Shown here: positions 36,263-48,658 of the stretch, piece by piece | Numbering within the stretch: the first letter of the stretch is position 1 | Layout: every line of letters starts with the position of its first letter | Notes under the pieces: generated by a model | Seen by the model: only the letters and a program-made list of their open reading frames with translations | Told to the model about the DNA's origin: nothing | The model's database searches: none | Made by a program: the position numbers and the translations under genes | Source: Monocercomonoides exilis | Taxonomy: Eukaryota > Preaxostyla > Oxymonadida > Polymastigidae | Assembly: GCA_001643675.2 (NCBI GenBank) | Contig: LSRY02000028.1 | Span: 930,001-994,000, forward strand | Direction: 5' to 3' | DNA: 64,000 nt

Positions 36263-37549
36263 ATGATTGAAAGGAAAAGGATTTCTTCTTCTTCATCATT
36301 AAACGCACATCAAACATCATCGTCATCCTCCACACACAACCTTCTTCATCATCATATGCTGTATCAGAAAAGCATCAAAGGGAATGCTTATCAGGTTAAT
36401 CGACTAAAATTCAACTCATTCATTTAGTGATTGAACTGATGAGAAAAGAAAGAGGAAATTGAAACAACATTTTTCATCATGTTGCTTCTCATTGGCAGTT
36501 GCACATCAATTTCTTGAGGTCACTGCCATTTGCGATTGTTTTCTTCTTTTATCTGCGCTGCTCTCCTTATTTTACTCGTCCATCTTCTTCTTCTTCTACT
36601 ACTACTTCTGCTTCTTCTTCCACAATCCCTTCCTTCACTTCTTCATCTTCTCCTCCTGTATCCATCCGTTTTATTCATCGTTCTGCTGCGTCTTCCTTCC
36701 CTCGTCTGCATTCACAGGAATGGAAGGGGCAGAGAGCCAGTTGGAAGAATAGGCAGATTTGGACTCGACTTTTCTGATCCCGCCGAGAAAGAAGCGGAGC
36801 AGCGAGACAAGAATTGTCGCTATTTCTCCACTTTCATCATCATCAACACTATCATCTTCTTCTTCATCTTCAATCATCTCTTCTTCTCAAACAGACAAAA
36901 CTCGGTTGATTAATCAGCCAGTGCCATTTGCACAGCCACTTGGGACGATGCCATTTCGCGTGTCTTATCTGCCTTCTCCTCCAGCCACTCCTTCTCCTTC
37001 GTATTCTCCTTCTTTCACTCCCTCTGCTTCACCACACGCACCCACCACACTTCAAAGCCAGCCATCTACTCCTCTTCTGTCATCATCCTCTTCTTCCTCC
37101 TCTTCCTCCTCCTCTTCTTCTATTTCCGCCTCTGCAATTGCAATGAAGCTGAGCATCGTGCTGCTTTCCACAACAACTTCACATCCATCCACGTTCAGCC
37201 CAAATAATCTGCCTTCTTCATCTGATACTTCGTCAGATTCTGTGCCGCAGCGGATGAGCCAGTCTTACTCATCTGGGCGAATGATATACAGGAGACGAGT
37301 GGGCTGGCAGAGGACGAAGGAATGAAGGCATTTCACGAGATGCTTTTGGAGAGGCAGCATGAGGTGAGGAAGAAGATGGAGCAGAAGACGATGAAGGAAG
37401 AGAACAAAGGAAAAGTTAAAGTTGCTGAATGGAATGAAGAGAATGGCAATCAGAGCAGATCAATTTCGTCTTTATCTGATTTGAAGACGAACGCAGTCGA
37501 AAAGAAGTCCAGTGCTTCGAACAGATTGCCGTTTTGGAAGAAATTTTGT
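36263..37549 (+). CDS. proposed 5' exons of the HECT ligase gene (Ser/Pro-rich N-terminal extension)
   Basis: Four exons can be joined in phase 0: 36263-36394 (starts MIERKRISSSSS), 36499-36657, 36753 to about 37241, and 37292-37549. Donors are GTTAAT, GTATCC and GTGCCG; a GTGCTG donor at 37158 is an alternative for the third intron. The last exon ends RLPFWKKFC at a GTATTC donor and joins in phase to the exon at 37770 just before the AZUL zinc finger. The product is mostly Ser/Pro low-complexity, then a basic/acidic helix (EDEGMKAFHEMLLERQ, KKMEQKTMKEENKG). No domain is recognised. The alternative is a separate or decayed gene, with the ligase starting at the ATG at 37776. Confidence 0.4.
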
Positions 37550-37609
37550 GTATTCAAAATATTGTTCCACATTCCATTACTGAATCTTTTTCGCTTATCA
37601 AAAATTTTA

Positions 37610-37610
37610 C

Positions 37611-37655
<45 letters not shown>

Positions 37656-37657
37656 GA
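37610..37657. repeat. (ATT)n microsatellite
   Basis: An uninterrupted ATT/TTA triplet run. In the proposed model it lies inside the 220-nt intron 37550-37769 of the HECT ligase gene, just before a fragment of the dispersed repeat. Confidence 0.9.
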
Positions 37658-37678
37658 AAGACTCAAAATGAAATGAAA

Positions 37679-37702
37679 GCAGAAAAAGTTTGGAACAAAT
37701 CG
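37679..37702. repeat. dispersed repeat, fragment D
   Basis: Contains AGAAAAAGTTTGGAACAAAT, identical over 20 bases to the end of copy A. It sits in a proposed intron of the HECT gene and is followed by a short T run. Confidence 0.7.
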
Positions 37703-37769
37703 TTCCTTTTTTTAAAAAGGCAAAAAATATTACACCAATTATTTTTTAAAAACTTCAAGTATGGTGTAG

Positions 37770-40700
37770 ATCGAAATGTCAAATTTGCTTGATACAGCCA
37801 AAATTCTGGAGATACGTGTCAAAAGATATAAAAGACAATTAAAAATTGGCTGTTCTAAGCATCCATGCACAAATCCTTATTGTAGAAACTATCCTTCACG
37901 AGAAAATACAAATCTTAATTCTGTTGACGATGAAGCAGAATCACTTGTTTGATAAATTTTTTAATTCAAATTTACAAATGAGTTTTTTTTGACTTATCTT
38001 AAATTATTGCGTTTATTATAAATTTTCTTCTTTTCTTTTTTAATGACAATTTAGAAGAATGAAAGAAATTTTTGCCCGTTGAAAGATCTAATTCCATGTA
38101 ATATAGACTATCAGACTTTTGCTGTTTGTATATTTTATTTCAAAATTTAAAGAATTATTTTTCCATTTGATACACCTTTTTTTCGTTCCAAGGAATTTGC
38201 CGAATATTGTCAAGAAGAAAGATCAAATGAAGCGATAATTGAAATAGTAGCCAGATGTTTTTCAGATCTGAATAACGTTATTCATGTATTTGAAGATATA
38301 AAAAATCCTCCGACAAGTAATCATCTTCATCGTCTAACTAATGAAGATGATTCTTCTTATATACCATCGTCTGCTTCGATTGATCCTTCACCTCCTTCGT
38401 CACCATTTGTTCACAATATTCCACTTCATTCTTCACCAATGTCATCATCTGTTTCATCGCCAGCATCATCAACTTTATGCTCCTTACCACTTCCATTTTG
38501 GAAAACAATAAACCCCACAACAATTGTTAATGTGTATCAAACGATTTTTCTATTAGATGATCCAAAGTTAACAAACACATTAGTTTCATCTACAAAACAA
38601 CTTGTCAGACAGCTTTTGGAAATACGTTCACTAATTCAAGCCTCATCACAGACTCTTGCTTTGTTTCCTATTCTCCTTCTTAGCCATGTTGTTGCAGATT
38701 TTACCAACAATGACATATTGGTAAATGTTTGCATGGTGTTGTGCGAACTGGAAATGGAAACGCAGGCGACTCTTATTCGTTGGCTAGCTTCATTTGAGCC
38801 TTCCATTTTGAGAAGGATGATCGGGCCAATGCAGACATACGTATCTTTAACCCTTCTGATAACAGGGTTTCGTATAACCCCCTCACAGGGCAGAGCAGGA
38901 AATAGAAGAACCGGCACAGATGAGCCTGGAGGAGGCAGCGGGAACAGCAGAACCAGCGGAAGCAATAGCAGCAGTGGAGCGGGGGATGCTGCAGGAGAAG
39001 AGCAAGAGAGTGAAAACGGGAAGGATCAATTGGCTACTCCGAAGCAGAGGAGAAGCATGGAGGTGATTGTTGGTGCGATGCGAGTGATGTTTCGAGCGAC
39101 GCTGCAGCAGCGGCAGAGCCGGCTAGACGAAAGAGGCATGATGTGCGATGCCTTTTACAACGAAGTTGTCAACGAGCGGAAGATGGGCGATGAGTATGTG
39201 CTGATGAAGGAAGGGAAATTCTCCTTCTGCAACTCGCCTTTTCTGCTGACTGCTTCCTCCAAAGCGACAATTCTGCGATTTGAGGCCCAGCACCAGCAAG
39301 AGCGCGAAGTCAGAGGGCAGTTTCTGTCGTCGCTGCTTCGGGGAAGTAATGTGCTGAGCTGTACATTGAAAGTGCGGAGAGACCATCTCATCGAAGACAC
39401 TCTGAATGAGGTGTGGTTGCCAGACTGTGTGGATGTGTTTTGTTCAAATAAACATTTATTTATAATAAAAGAAGTTATTTTGATGAGTTTTATTTATAAT
39501 ATTCGGAGTTTATTTTATTTCGCATTATTCGTCATCGTATATTTTACAATTATTTCTCTCTGAATTCACTTACATTTGCATAGATTGAAGGCAAAACAGC
39601 ATCTGAATTGAGAAAGCCTTTGAAGATCGTGTTTGTGAATGAAGAAGCGATTGACGAAGGAGGAGTGCGAAAGGAGTTCTTTGTGCTTCTGATGAGAGAG
39701 CTGTTTGATCTGAAATACGGAATTGTTGTCGATGTAAATGCATTGGACGGTGATGATGATTCAAGCACAGAAAGTCCTTCTTCATCTTCCACTCCATCTG
39801 CTTCTGCCTCTGCTTCTGCATCATCATCCACTTCTCCTTCATCATCATCCACTCCATCTTCTTCCTCATCCTCTTCAGACACTTCTACACAATCACCATC
39901 ACCATCACCATCTCCTTCTTCATCTCCTATTTCCTCTTCCAACTCATCTTCTTTTTATTGGTTCAATCCATTCTATCAGGACGACCAAGGAACATTAGAG
40001 CTTGTGGGTAAGATGCTTGGGCTGGCCATCTACAACTCCACCATCCTCGACCTCCACTTCCCTCTTGTTGTGTACAAGAAGCTTCTGAACATCCCACCCA
40101 CACTCGCTGACCTCGCACAGATCCAGCCAGAACTGGCACACTCGTTCCAGATGATGCTGCAGATGCCCCCAGACGAGGTGGAGTCGCTGTGTCAGACGTT
40201 TTCTGTGGTGCGGCGCGTGTTTGGGGAGATTAGGACGATCGATCTGTGCCGCGACGGGCGGAACAAGGATGTCACAGGGGAAAACAGAGAAGAGTACATC
40301 TGCTGCTACATCAACTGGTACTTCAACACATCAGTGAAGCACAACTTTGATGCATTTGCAAAGGGATTTTCTGCTATTGTGGGAGATTTGATCCACATGT
40401 TCCAGCCAGAAGAGCTCGAGCTGCTGATCGTCGGCTCGCGGGAGCTCGACTTTGAGGCGCTGGAGAAGAATGCGCAGTATGACGGCGGGTTCAGCAGCGA
40501 GCACCCGACAATTAAGCTGTTCTGGAAGGTGGTGCATACGCTGAGCGAAGACGAGAAGCGGCTGCTGCTGCATTTTGTGACGTCGACAGACAGGGCGCCG
40601 ATTGGAGGGCTGGGGAAGATGAAGTTTGTGGTGGTGAGGAACGGGCCAGACTCAGACCAGCTGCCAACATCGCACACTTGCTTCAATGCGCTGATGCTAC

Positions 40701-40780
40701 CAGAGTATCAGTCGGCGGAGAAGATGAAAGAAAAACTGCTCACGGCCATCAGAAATGCAGAGGGCTTTGGATTGAAATAG
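37770..40780 (+). CDS. UBE3A: UBE3A/E6AP-like HECT E3 ubiquitin ligase (AZUL + HECT)
   Basis: Exons are 37770-37946, 38193-39410 and 39584-40780 (introns GTTTGA..CAAG and GTGTGG..ATAG, phase 0). From the ATG at 37776 the protein is 861 aa, close to human UBE3A. The N-terminus is an AZUL zinc finger (RYKRQLKIGCSKHPCTNPYC), a hallmark of UBE3A that binds the proteasome. The middle is helical. The HECT domain begins KVRRDHLIEDTLNE, continues EGGVRKEFFVLLMRELFD, MLGLAIYNSTILDLHFPLVV, GSRELDFEALE, TDRAPIGGLGKMKF and ends LPTSHTCFNALMLPEY..GFGLK. The thioester Cys is about residue 829. It accepts ubiquitin from an E2 and transfers it to substrate lysines. One oddity is a Ser/Pro/Thr-rich insert of about 65 residues in the HECT N-lobe (39749-39950). 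Donor choice at the second intron could shift by a few codons. Confidence 0.93.
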
Positions 40781-41567
40781 AAAAAAAAGTGAAGAGAAAT
40801 TTTATCTTTTATTACAGATAAATCACGATTTTGCGGATTGTGGTCAAAGAATGTTTTATAGCGAAAGTTACTCATCATTTTACAAAAGAGATTATTCAAA
40901 ATTTTGAGGCATATGCAATTATGTCGGCTGAATCCCTTTCTTCTTATACAAATAAACACCTCATCCAAAATATTTGTTTTTACTTCCTCGTTTAAACTTA
41001 CGAATTATTCCTTTAAGTGTTCCACATTTCTTTAACCATTCGTCTTTTTATGTATTTCCACATTTCTTTCAAGTTTTTATTATTCATTTCTAAAAATTCT
41101 ATATTTATTTGCTTTATCCACTTCACATGAAAATGAATAAAACTTTGATTTGGTCATTACTCGAAATGATGAAAGAACTAACAGTTTCGATTCATGAGGC
41201 AAATAGAAAGAAGCAAGCTAAAACGCTTGAGTGTTTTAAACAAAGCAGTAAGAATATAATGTTATTTATAAAAAAATGAAAAACTTACAGAAATCCAACA
41301 AGAGAATTACAAAATCAATAAAACAAGCACTAACGAAGACAATAAACAAGAAAAACATAAAAAATATGTGTAAATCGATAGATAACGCAATTAGGCTCCA
41401 ACACGCAGACGCAATTGTAATCATTCTGTTTCCGAAATGTCAGAACAAATAAATGATAATCAAACTAATTTTCAAAAGGAAATGAAATAGGACTTAGGAT
41501 AACACATTACGAGTCTATTTACTTTTAAATCAGCATCACAACATCACATGTAATCAGAATAGCCTGT
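40781..41567. other. convergent intergenic region, no gene seen
   Basis: AT-rich 3' flanks of the rightward ligase and the leftward channel gene. Short frames only. Confidence 0.5.
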
Positions 41568-43689
41568 TTATTCGATTGAGTCTGTGGAATCAGTGGAGTC
41601 TGTGCTTACCAAAGACGACGCCGAGTCATAAACAGTCGATGTGGACAGCGAGGAAGGGGGAAGTTGAGAAGCAACCGTGTTCATTCGGAGAGGGGAACGA
41701 GCGTAACCAGAAGATGAAGAAGATGAGGGCGATGATGATGTTGTTGTTGTTGATGTTGGTTGTGATGAGGCAGAAGATGAAGAGAGAGGAAGAGAAGTCG
41801 ATATCTGTGGTGGTGCCTGTGTTGGATGGGACATTTCTGGTGCAGCTGGATACATCATCAGAAGAGAATCCTGACGAGAATGCTTCATTCGAGAAATGAA
41901 TGGAACTTTTGGCTCAGCTGACAATTGAGCAGAAAGATCGTCCTCGTCTGAAGAAGTAGACGATGATGGTACAGAAACACTGCTATTGCTATTTTGCGTG
42001 CTTTTATCAGCAGAAGCAGCAGGGAATGGGTCAGGCTGTCCCATCAGAGCAGAAGTAGGGGACAAAAGATCATCTTCATCAGAGCCAACAAATGGAGCGG
42101 GGGAATCATCAGTCGAAGAGGAGGAGATGGAAAGCGGATGGAGTGTGTTCCTTCTGTTTGATGCACCAGCTGTTGAAGATGGGATGGTTGGAGATGATAT
42201 TGGAATGCGAGGAGCCATTGAGTTGCTGTGGCTGTGGGAAGCAGGATATGCTTGTTTGGAAGATGAAAATGAAGACATTGCAGAAGTATTGGCAGATGAT
42301 GCATCGGTACTGTTGTTGGCTTGTGCAGGCACAGGCGAAAGAGAAGAAGGCGAGGAAGAGCGAGGGACAGCAACAGTTGGAGATGAAAAGGCATCTATTG
42401 AAGGCGATGGTGGAACAAATTGCAGCGTGGCTGTGGAGATTGTGGATACTGGTGTAAATTCGTCTGGCATCTGTGCCATCAGCATCATCAGCTGCTTTTC
42501 TTTCTCTCGCGTCTCTTCTTCGTCTGCGCTCAACAGATCTGATTCTTCATCATAATCTCTGCCTTCATCCTCACTTTCGTCCATCTGCTCTTCTCTGGCA
42601 CTTGTAGATGCAGACAATGAAGATGCTGGACGTGATGGCGTGGACATTGCATAGGCATTCATTTGATGTGCATTGCCTCCTTCAACATCGCCCATCCTCT
42701 CCATTTCTGCAGGAAGCTGAATCGGCGAGTTGCTGTTGTTCATTCTAAACGAACCTTGTCTGAAATGCTTGTTAAAGAAGCTCTGGGGAGCATTTTCAGT
42801 GGCAGGTGAAGAAGGTTGCAAAGATGTGAGTGAAGGCGAATGCAGAGACGATCGCTGACGTGGTGTCAGCAGCATGTCCAATGTCATTGGCTGGCCAGCA
42901 TTGGGCTGATAGGGTAGAGAAAGGGGAGAATTGTCTGCCTGTTGCATAGTCGGAGATGTGGCAGGAGAGTAGCATGGATCGTATGTGCGCAGATTGGCGA
43001 AGGAGGAAAGACGCGGAGTGAGTGTAACATCGCCAGCAGTGATGCCGAAGATGTTTGTTCCGAATTGCAGATTCCACCGGCGGGAAGATGAGACGTGCTG
43101 GTGGGGGGAGATAGAAGAGACTGGCGAAGAAGTGGGAGAAGCAACAGTGAAAGGAGAAGCTGGGCGGGAAGAAGGAAAGAAGAGTGCTTCAACAGGCTCA
43201 AGCGACGCAGACGGCGACGCAGCAGAGGAAGAAAAGTTGAGAGTGGTGTTGCTGAGGTAGTATTGTGGAAGATCTTGTGGATGCATCACAATCATGTTGC
43301 CTACAATGGAAGGAGTTGCATTGTCTTTGATGGAATGGAGAGAAATGTAGATGAAAGGCGTGCCTTCATCATCACAATCAAAACTTGGCTTCTTTTTCTT
43401 GTTGATTTTTGTCTTTTTTCTTGGTTTTGTTTTTTCACCCATTGAATCACTTGAAGATGAAGAAGAATTTGTCATTTGTACTGCAACTGTTCCATTGCTT
43501 GATGAAGCACCTTTTGACTCATTCTCTTCGTCCTGGGGTGGATAGCTTGCATTCTGAAACGAGCGAGAAAGATATGGTCGAGGTGCAAGCAGATCAGAGG
43601 ATGTTGATCTTGAATGTGCTGGTGAATTCTCTGCAACATCAAGCAAATGATTAACTGTAGCAGAAGATGGAACCGAACCAGAAGAAGAA

Positions 43690-43720
<31 letters not shown>

Positions 43721-46700
43721 CAGAATCAGCAGCACTTGTTCGATTTGAACTTAATTCTTGATCAATACTTCCTGCTTTGTTCAACAGTACTTCGTTTCCA
43801 TTGTCTGGCCGAGTATTCTCATTGGACTGATCCAAATAGCTTGGAGACGTCGGTGGAGAAGGCGAAGGAGAAGAAGCAGAAGTATTCCCGTTTCTTTGCT
43901 CGTTTGTGTTGTCACCGTTGCCCTGCATTTCTTGAGCAGTTGCTGATTTGTGTGGCTCAAGCAGAGTGGAAGGGAACAGAATGTCAGCCAGCGATGTTGT
44001 ATTTGTTTGTGTTTGATTGTCCTCATCGAAATCATTTCTTGTTCCTCTCCTTAAATCATTCGCGTCCTTCTCCTCTTCATTTCCTATGTCAGCCATCTGC
44101 TTTTGGTTGAGCATAGATCTCATCGCAACAGGGCGTGGGCAGCCGAAGCCAGGAAGCTGGTTTTTCTTTGCGCTTTTGCGGCGATACGACTTCAGCCGCC
44201 CGCTTCCGTCCAACTCGACAAACTGCTCAATCATCTTCATCGGCAGACTCTCCATCTTCCTCCGGCGCAGACGCACATGCGGTATTCTGCCCCAGAAGGA
44301 GTAGTAAGTGTACTGCGGAGACGGCTTTGTGTCACATTTGACAGTTGGGCGGCGGGCAGACGAAGAGGCTCCAAAGCCAGAAGCAGTTGTTTGCACAGGT
44401 GTCTTGGCTGAGGGTGTGGGAGTGGGGGTGCGTGCTCCATTCGCTCCAGCTGTCTGTACGCGACTCCCATTCGAGCGTTCTGCTTGTTCTGGTCTGCAAG
44501 GCTTGGCGTCTCTGTACACAACGGCCCTTGGGTTGAGCTCATTCTGTTTGAAATTTTCTGTTTTTTTGTCTTGTTGTGAAGTGTCTGTTGGTGTCTTTCG
44601 AGCTTTTTCACTTCGAACAGACTCTGAATCAGCATCACTCCTGCGCCTCATAGATGGCTTCAGAAAGGCTTCGTTTTCTTCGTTTTTCTCGTCTTTCAGC
44701 GAAGTTATGGTTTCTTCGCTTTCGTCTGATTTGATGCTGCCTTCTCTTATGCTGTGCTTTGATTTCGATCTTTTGGATTTTCCTCTCTTTTTCTTTTTCT
44801 TCTCTTTCCCGCTTTTGCTTTTGCTTCTTTTTCTGCCTCTTTTCTCTTCTTCATTGCCATCTTCCTGTTCCTCTTTTTCACTGTTATTCGCATCAATTTC
44901 TTCGCTATCATCTTCTTCTTCTGTTATTCTGGGTGATAGCCCTTTCACAGGTGTTTTGCTCTTCTTCTTTTTCTCCTTCCCCTCTTCGCCTCCTTCTTGT
45001 GCTTCCTGCTCTGCTTTTTTCATTTCTCGTTCTTTTCTCTTTCTCTCCCTTTGCTCCTGATACATTCTCAATCTGTACTCTCTGTCTGTGTTCGGTCTTT
45101 TGCTATTTGCTCCCAATTCTGATGTTTGAGTAACTCCAGAATTAGGTGTCAGCGATGGTGAAGGTGTTGGAGTGGACGAAGGAGATGGATATGGAGATGG
45201 CGTGCTGTTTGGCTTTGGAGAAGTTGATGGAGTAGTCGCCCTTCTTTCGTCATTATTATTTGCTTGTGTCGAAACAGGTGCCTGTATCGAGACTGCTTTT
45301 GCTCTCGCCTTCACTTTCACTTTGGCCTTCGGCTTTGGCTGAGCAGTTGCTGTTGCTCCGTCTTTAGCCTTCCCGTTCTGTTGTGCCTGGAGTCGCTGTT
45401 CCTCTTGCAACTGCTGCTGCTTTCTGACTCCTGTGAGCGGAGGCGGTGGAATGCGAGGCCGTGCAAGAGGTGATATTTCAGGCTCGATGTAAAGTGGGTG
45501 CTTGTCGACGTATGTTTCGATCACGTTCTCAACTGCAGCAAACGGAAGATGGAACGAAGGATCAAAGTAGAACGGAGGGAAGGAAACGAGTGATGAATTG
45601 AAAGTGAATGAGGATTTAGATGCTGCATTGGATGACGAAGAGTATGACGAAGAATTTGCGTTGCCTGATGCGGAAGCTGTTTGTGAGGATGAAGAAGACA
45701 ACGCCATTGTATTCAGAGAAGAGAAAAGTTGCATTTTTTGATTTCTATGCATCGTCCGCTGAATCTTGAGCAATCTCTTCATCGAATTCAGCTCTTCCTC
45801 CTCTTTGTTCATAAACAATGCTGCAGGATTAACGTTTGCTCTAACTTCTTCTCCACTTTTCTTTTTCCTCTCTCCATCTTCCTCGTCGTTATCTTCATTG
45901 CCATCTTCTTCCTCTTCTTCATTGTTTGTGCCATATTCACTTATCATGTCCAGCTCATCGCATCCAACTTCCATTATCTTTTCAACCCATTCTTCGTCTT
46001 CTTCTTCACTCATCCAAATAAACTGCCAAAAATAATACAGAATCTTCCAAAACAGAAGAGTGACAGAGCTTATTTTTCTTCTCTTCATTCTGTTATTTGA
46101 AGAGTTTCCGTTTCTCATTTCGTTCAGTTCTTCCGCAATTCCCTTTGATTCAATATTGTCTCTGATCTCTTCCATTTCTTCCACTGCATTCAGATTCCCT
46201 GTTAACCGTCTCCTCTTTCTCCATGTTGATCTGACAGCCACAGCAACACTCCAAATGACGTATATCAAGTAGAATGCTCCAACAACATACACAGGCAAAT
46301 ACATACCTGCAATACCAGCTTTTTGTCCTTCGGGTGTGTCAGCCATCTTATTCTGGTAGATTGTCAGAAAGAAAGCAACAATAAAATGGATGATGTGCAA
46401 ATGCAATGCAGCTTGCATGTGTGTGAACAGTTTAGAGAACAAAGAAGACGTTGCAGAGAGAGAAAGAGAAAGAAGCGAAAAGGGGCTCTGTTGGACGTCT
46501 TGTTCCACTGCAGGCGAAGCATAGACACGGAAGATGTTGTATTTGTCTGTGAAGAAGAGGAATATAAACACAGCCGCGTGGATTGGGATGATCAGAGGGA
46601 AGATTGGAGCAATGAAGAGAGAAATGTAGATTAATGCAATGGTGAATGATACTCTATGTTCAAAAGGAAACTGCTCTGGCTTTTCGATAAGATTGGCTTC

Positions 46701-48610
46701 ATACAAAGAAACAGAACTAGAAGAAGATGTGGCGGAAGAGGAGGATGAGGAGGAAGCAGACAACTGACGTGGAGAAGAAGAAGTAGATGGAGAAGGGTTC
46801 TTTGTGAGTGGAGTGGTTGATGAATAGGATGTGACTGAGGAATCGTCATCTTCATCAACATGTGCCACTATCACATCTTCCATCTCTTTCTCTTTCCACT
46901 TCGATTCTCCTTTAACCAAACTTCCTTTGCCATCTTCTGTCGAATTTTTCATTTGCCTGTTTCTCTCTTTCTTATCTGTTGCCGTGCTTTTCTTTTCTTC
47001 TGGGCGAAGAGACGCCCTCAGCCAGCATTTCTTTCCCCACGTCTTCAAATGGCAGCAGTTGTACACAATCTCCACAAAGGGCACAAAAAGCGCAATAAAA
47101 AACATGAGCGCGCCAGCAAATGCGAAATAACTGTATGAAAAGGCATATCCCGTCAAAGTTAGATCAGATGTATCATTCGAATGTGTGATGACGTTTGCAG
47201 AAGATAATGCCATTTCAACAGAAGCATCTGCTATTTGGCTCAAAGAAAGCAGTGATGTGGGGATAGTTGATGGTAAATTGTGATGCTGTGTTGTGTCTGC
47301 TACTTCAGAATTGTTCGAAAGTTGAGGTGTGGAATGATCAGAAAGATGAGAGTTGAATGAAGCATTAGTTTGTAAAAGCGAAACAAAGGATGAATGAAAT
47401 GATTTATGGTTGAAAAGAGAGGGTGAAGAATTCAATGGAGATTGATTGAAGGAATGGTTCTGATGAGACAAAGAATGATAATCTATTGTTGATGCAGGAA
47501 ATGTGAGAGAAGGTTCAATCAACATTTTTGCATTATCATCATTTGGTGTAATGCCATCATATGTGGTTGTTCTTTTCACCAAAAAAGACATCAAAAACAC
47601 TCCAAAAGTGGTCAAAATGCAGAAAATAATTGCCATTTGAAAGATTTTGAAGCGTTGGGGTTGAGCAAAAGACGAAGAATGAATAAAGGAAGATGACGAT
47701 GAACGCATCACGTGGAGAAAGAGATAGGCAATTATCGTCAAAATAACAGCTGTAACTATCATATACACGATCTTATTTGTTGAAGACTTTGATGCAACAA
47801 ACGCTTCTCCACAGAAAACAGGAATGGCATCAATAAGAAGAGAGACCACCTGAAAGAAAAGAAATTGCATGTGAGAAATTGATTGGTTAAAGAGGCGGAA
47901 TGAAACACAAAATGAATTGTGTTTTGAAGGTGATAATGAAATCAATCAGTATTCATCCCCATGTTTGCATTTACACAGCAAAATATCAGCATAGCAAAAT
48001 GATTAAATAGCAACAATAATTATTCCAAAAATATTTCAACTGAAATTGAAGCACACCAGAAAAAGTGCAATCACTGCTACTTTTTTTGCCCATTCATCTG
48101 CTGGACTTTGCGAAAGATGAACAAAATCAATGTCACCAGGCTCCACATGGGGAGTAAGCTTTATCAGATCATCTCCTTCAAATTTACTGTGATAGAAGAT
48201 CAAACATCAAATAACAATAATATTAAATAATTTTCAGATAGCATCAACATTTAATTCATTTATTAACTTTGATATAATCACAGTGAATGATGCATACTAT
48301 GCGTATGGCATGTTCACTGGCTCGCCTGACCATCTGCTCCATTCTGTCTTCTTTTTGTATTCCTCGCAGACACGCTGCGCATCACTCACAAATTCGAATA
48401 TGACAAATGCAACAGTCGTGGCTGGGTTCAAAATGGGGTCTTTCAGCTTCTTTCTCTGATGGAATAGAGAAAGCAGGTTTTTCTCAATATATTCTTTGAT
48501 TTGTCAAATAGACATCGAATGGACAACATTTGAGAAGTGGAGAAGAAGAAAGTGTTTTGTCAATGGAACAAAAAGACAAGAAATCACAAGTTATTGGAAA
48601 TGGTATTTAA

Positions 48611-48658
<48 letters not shown>

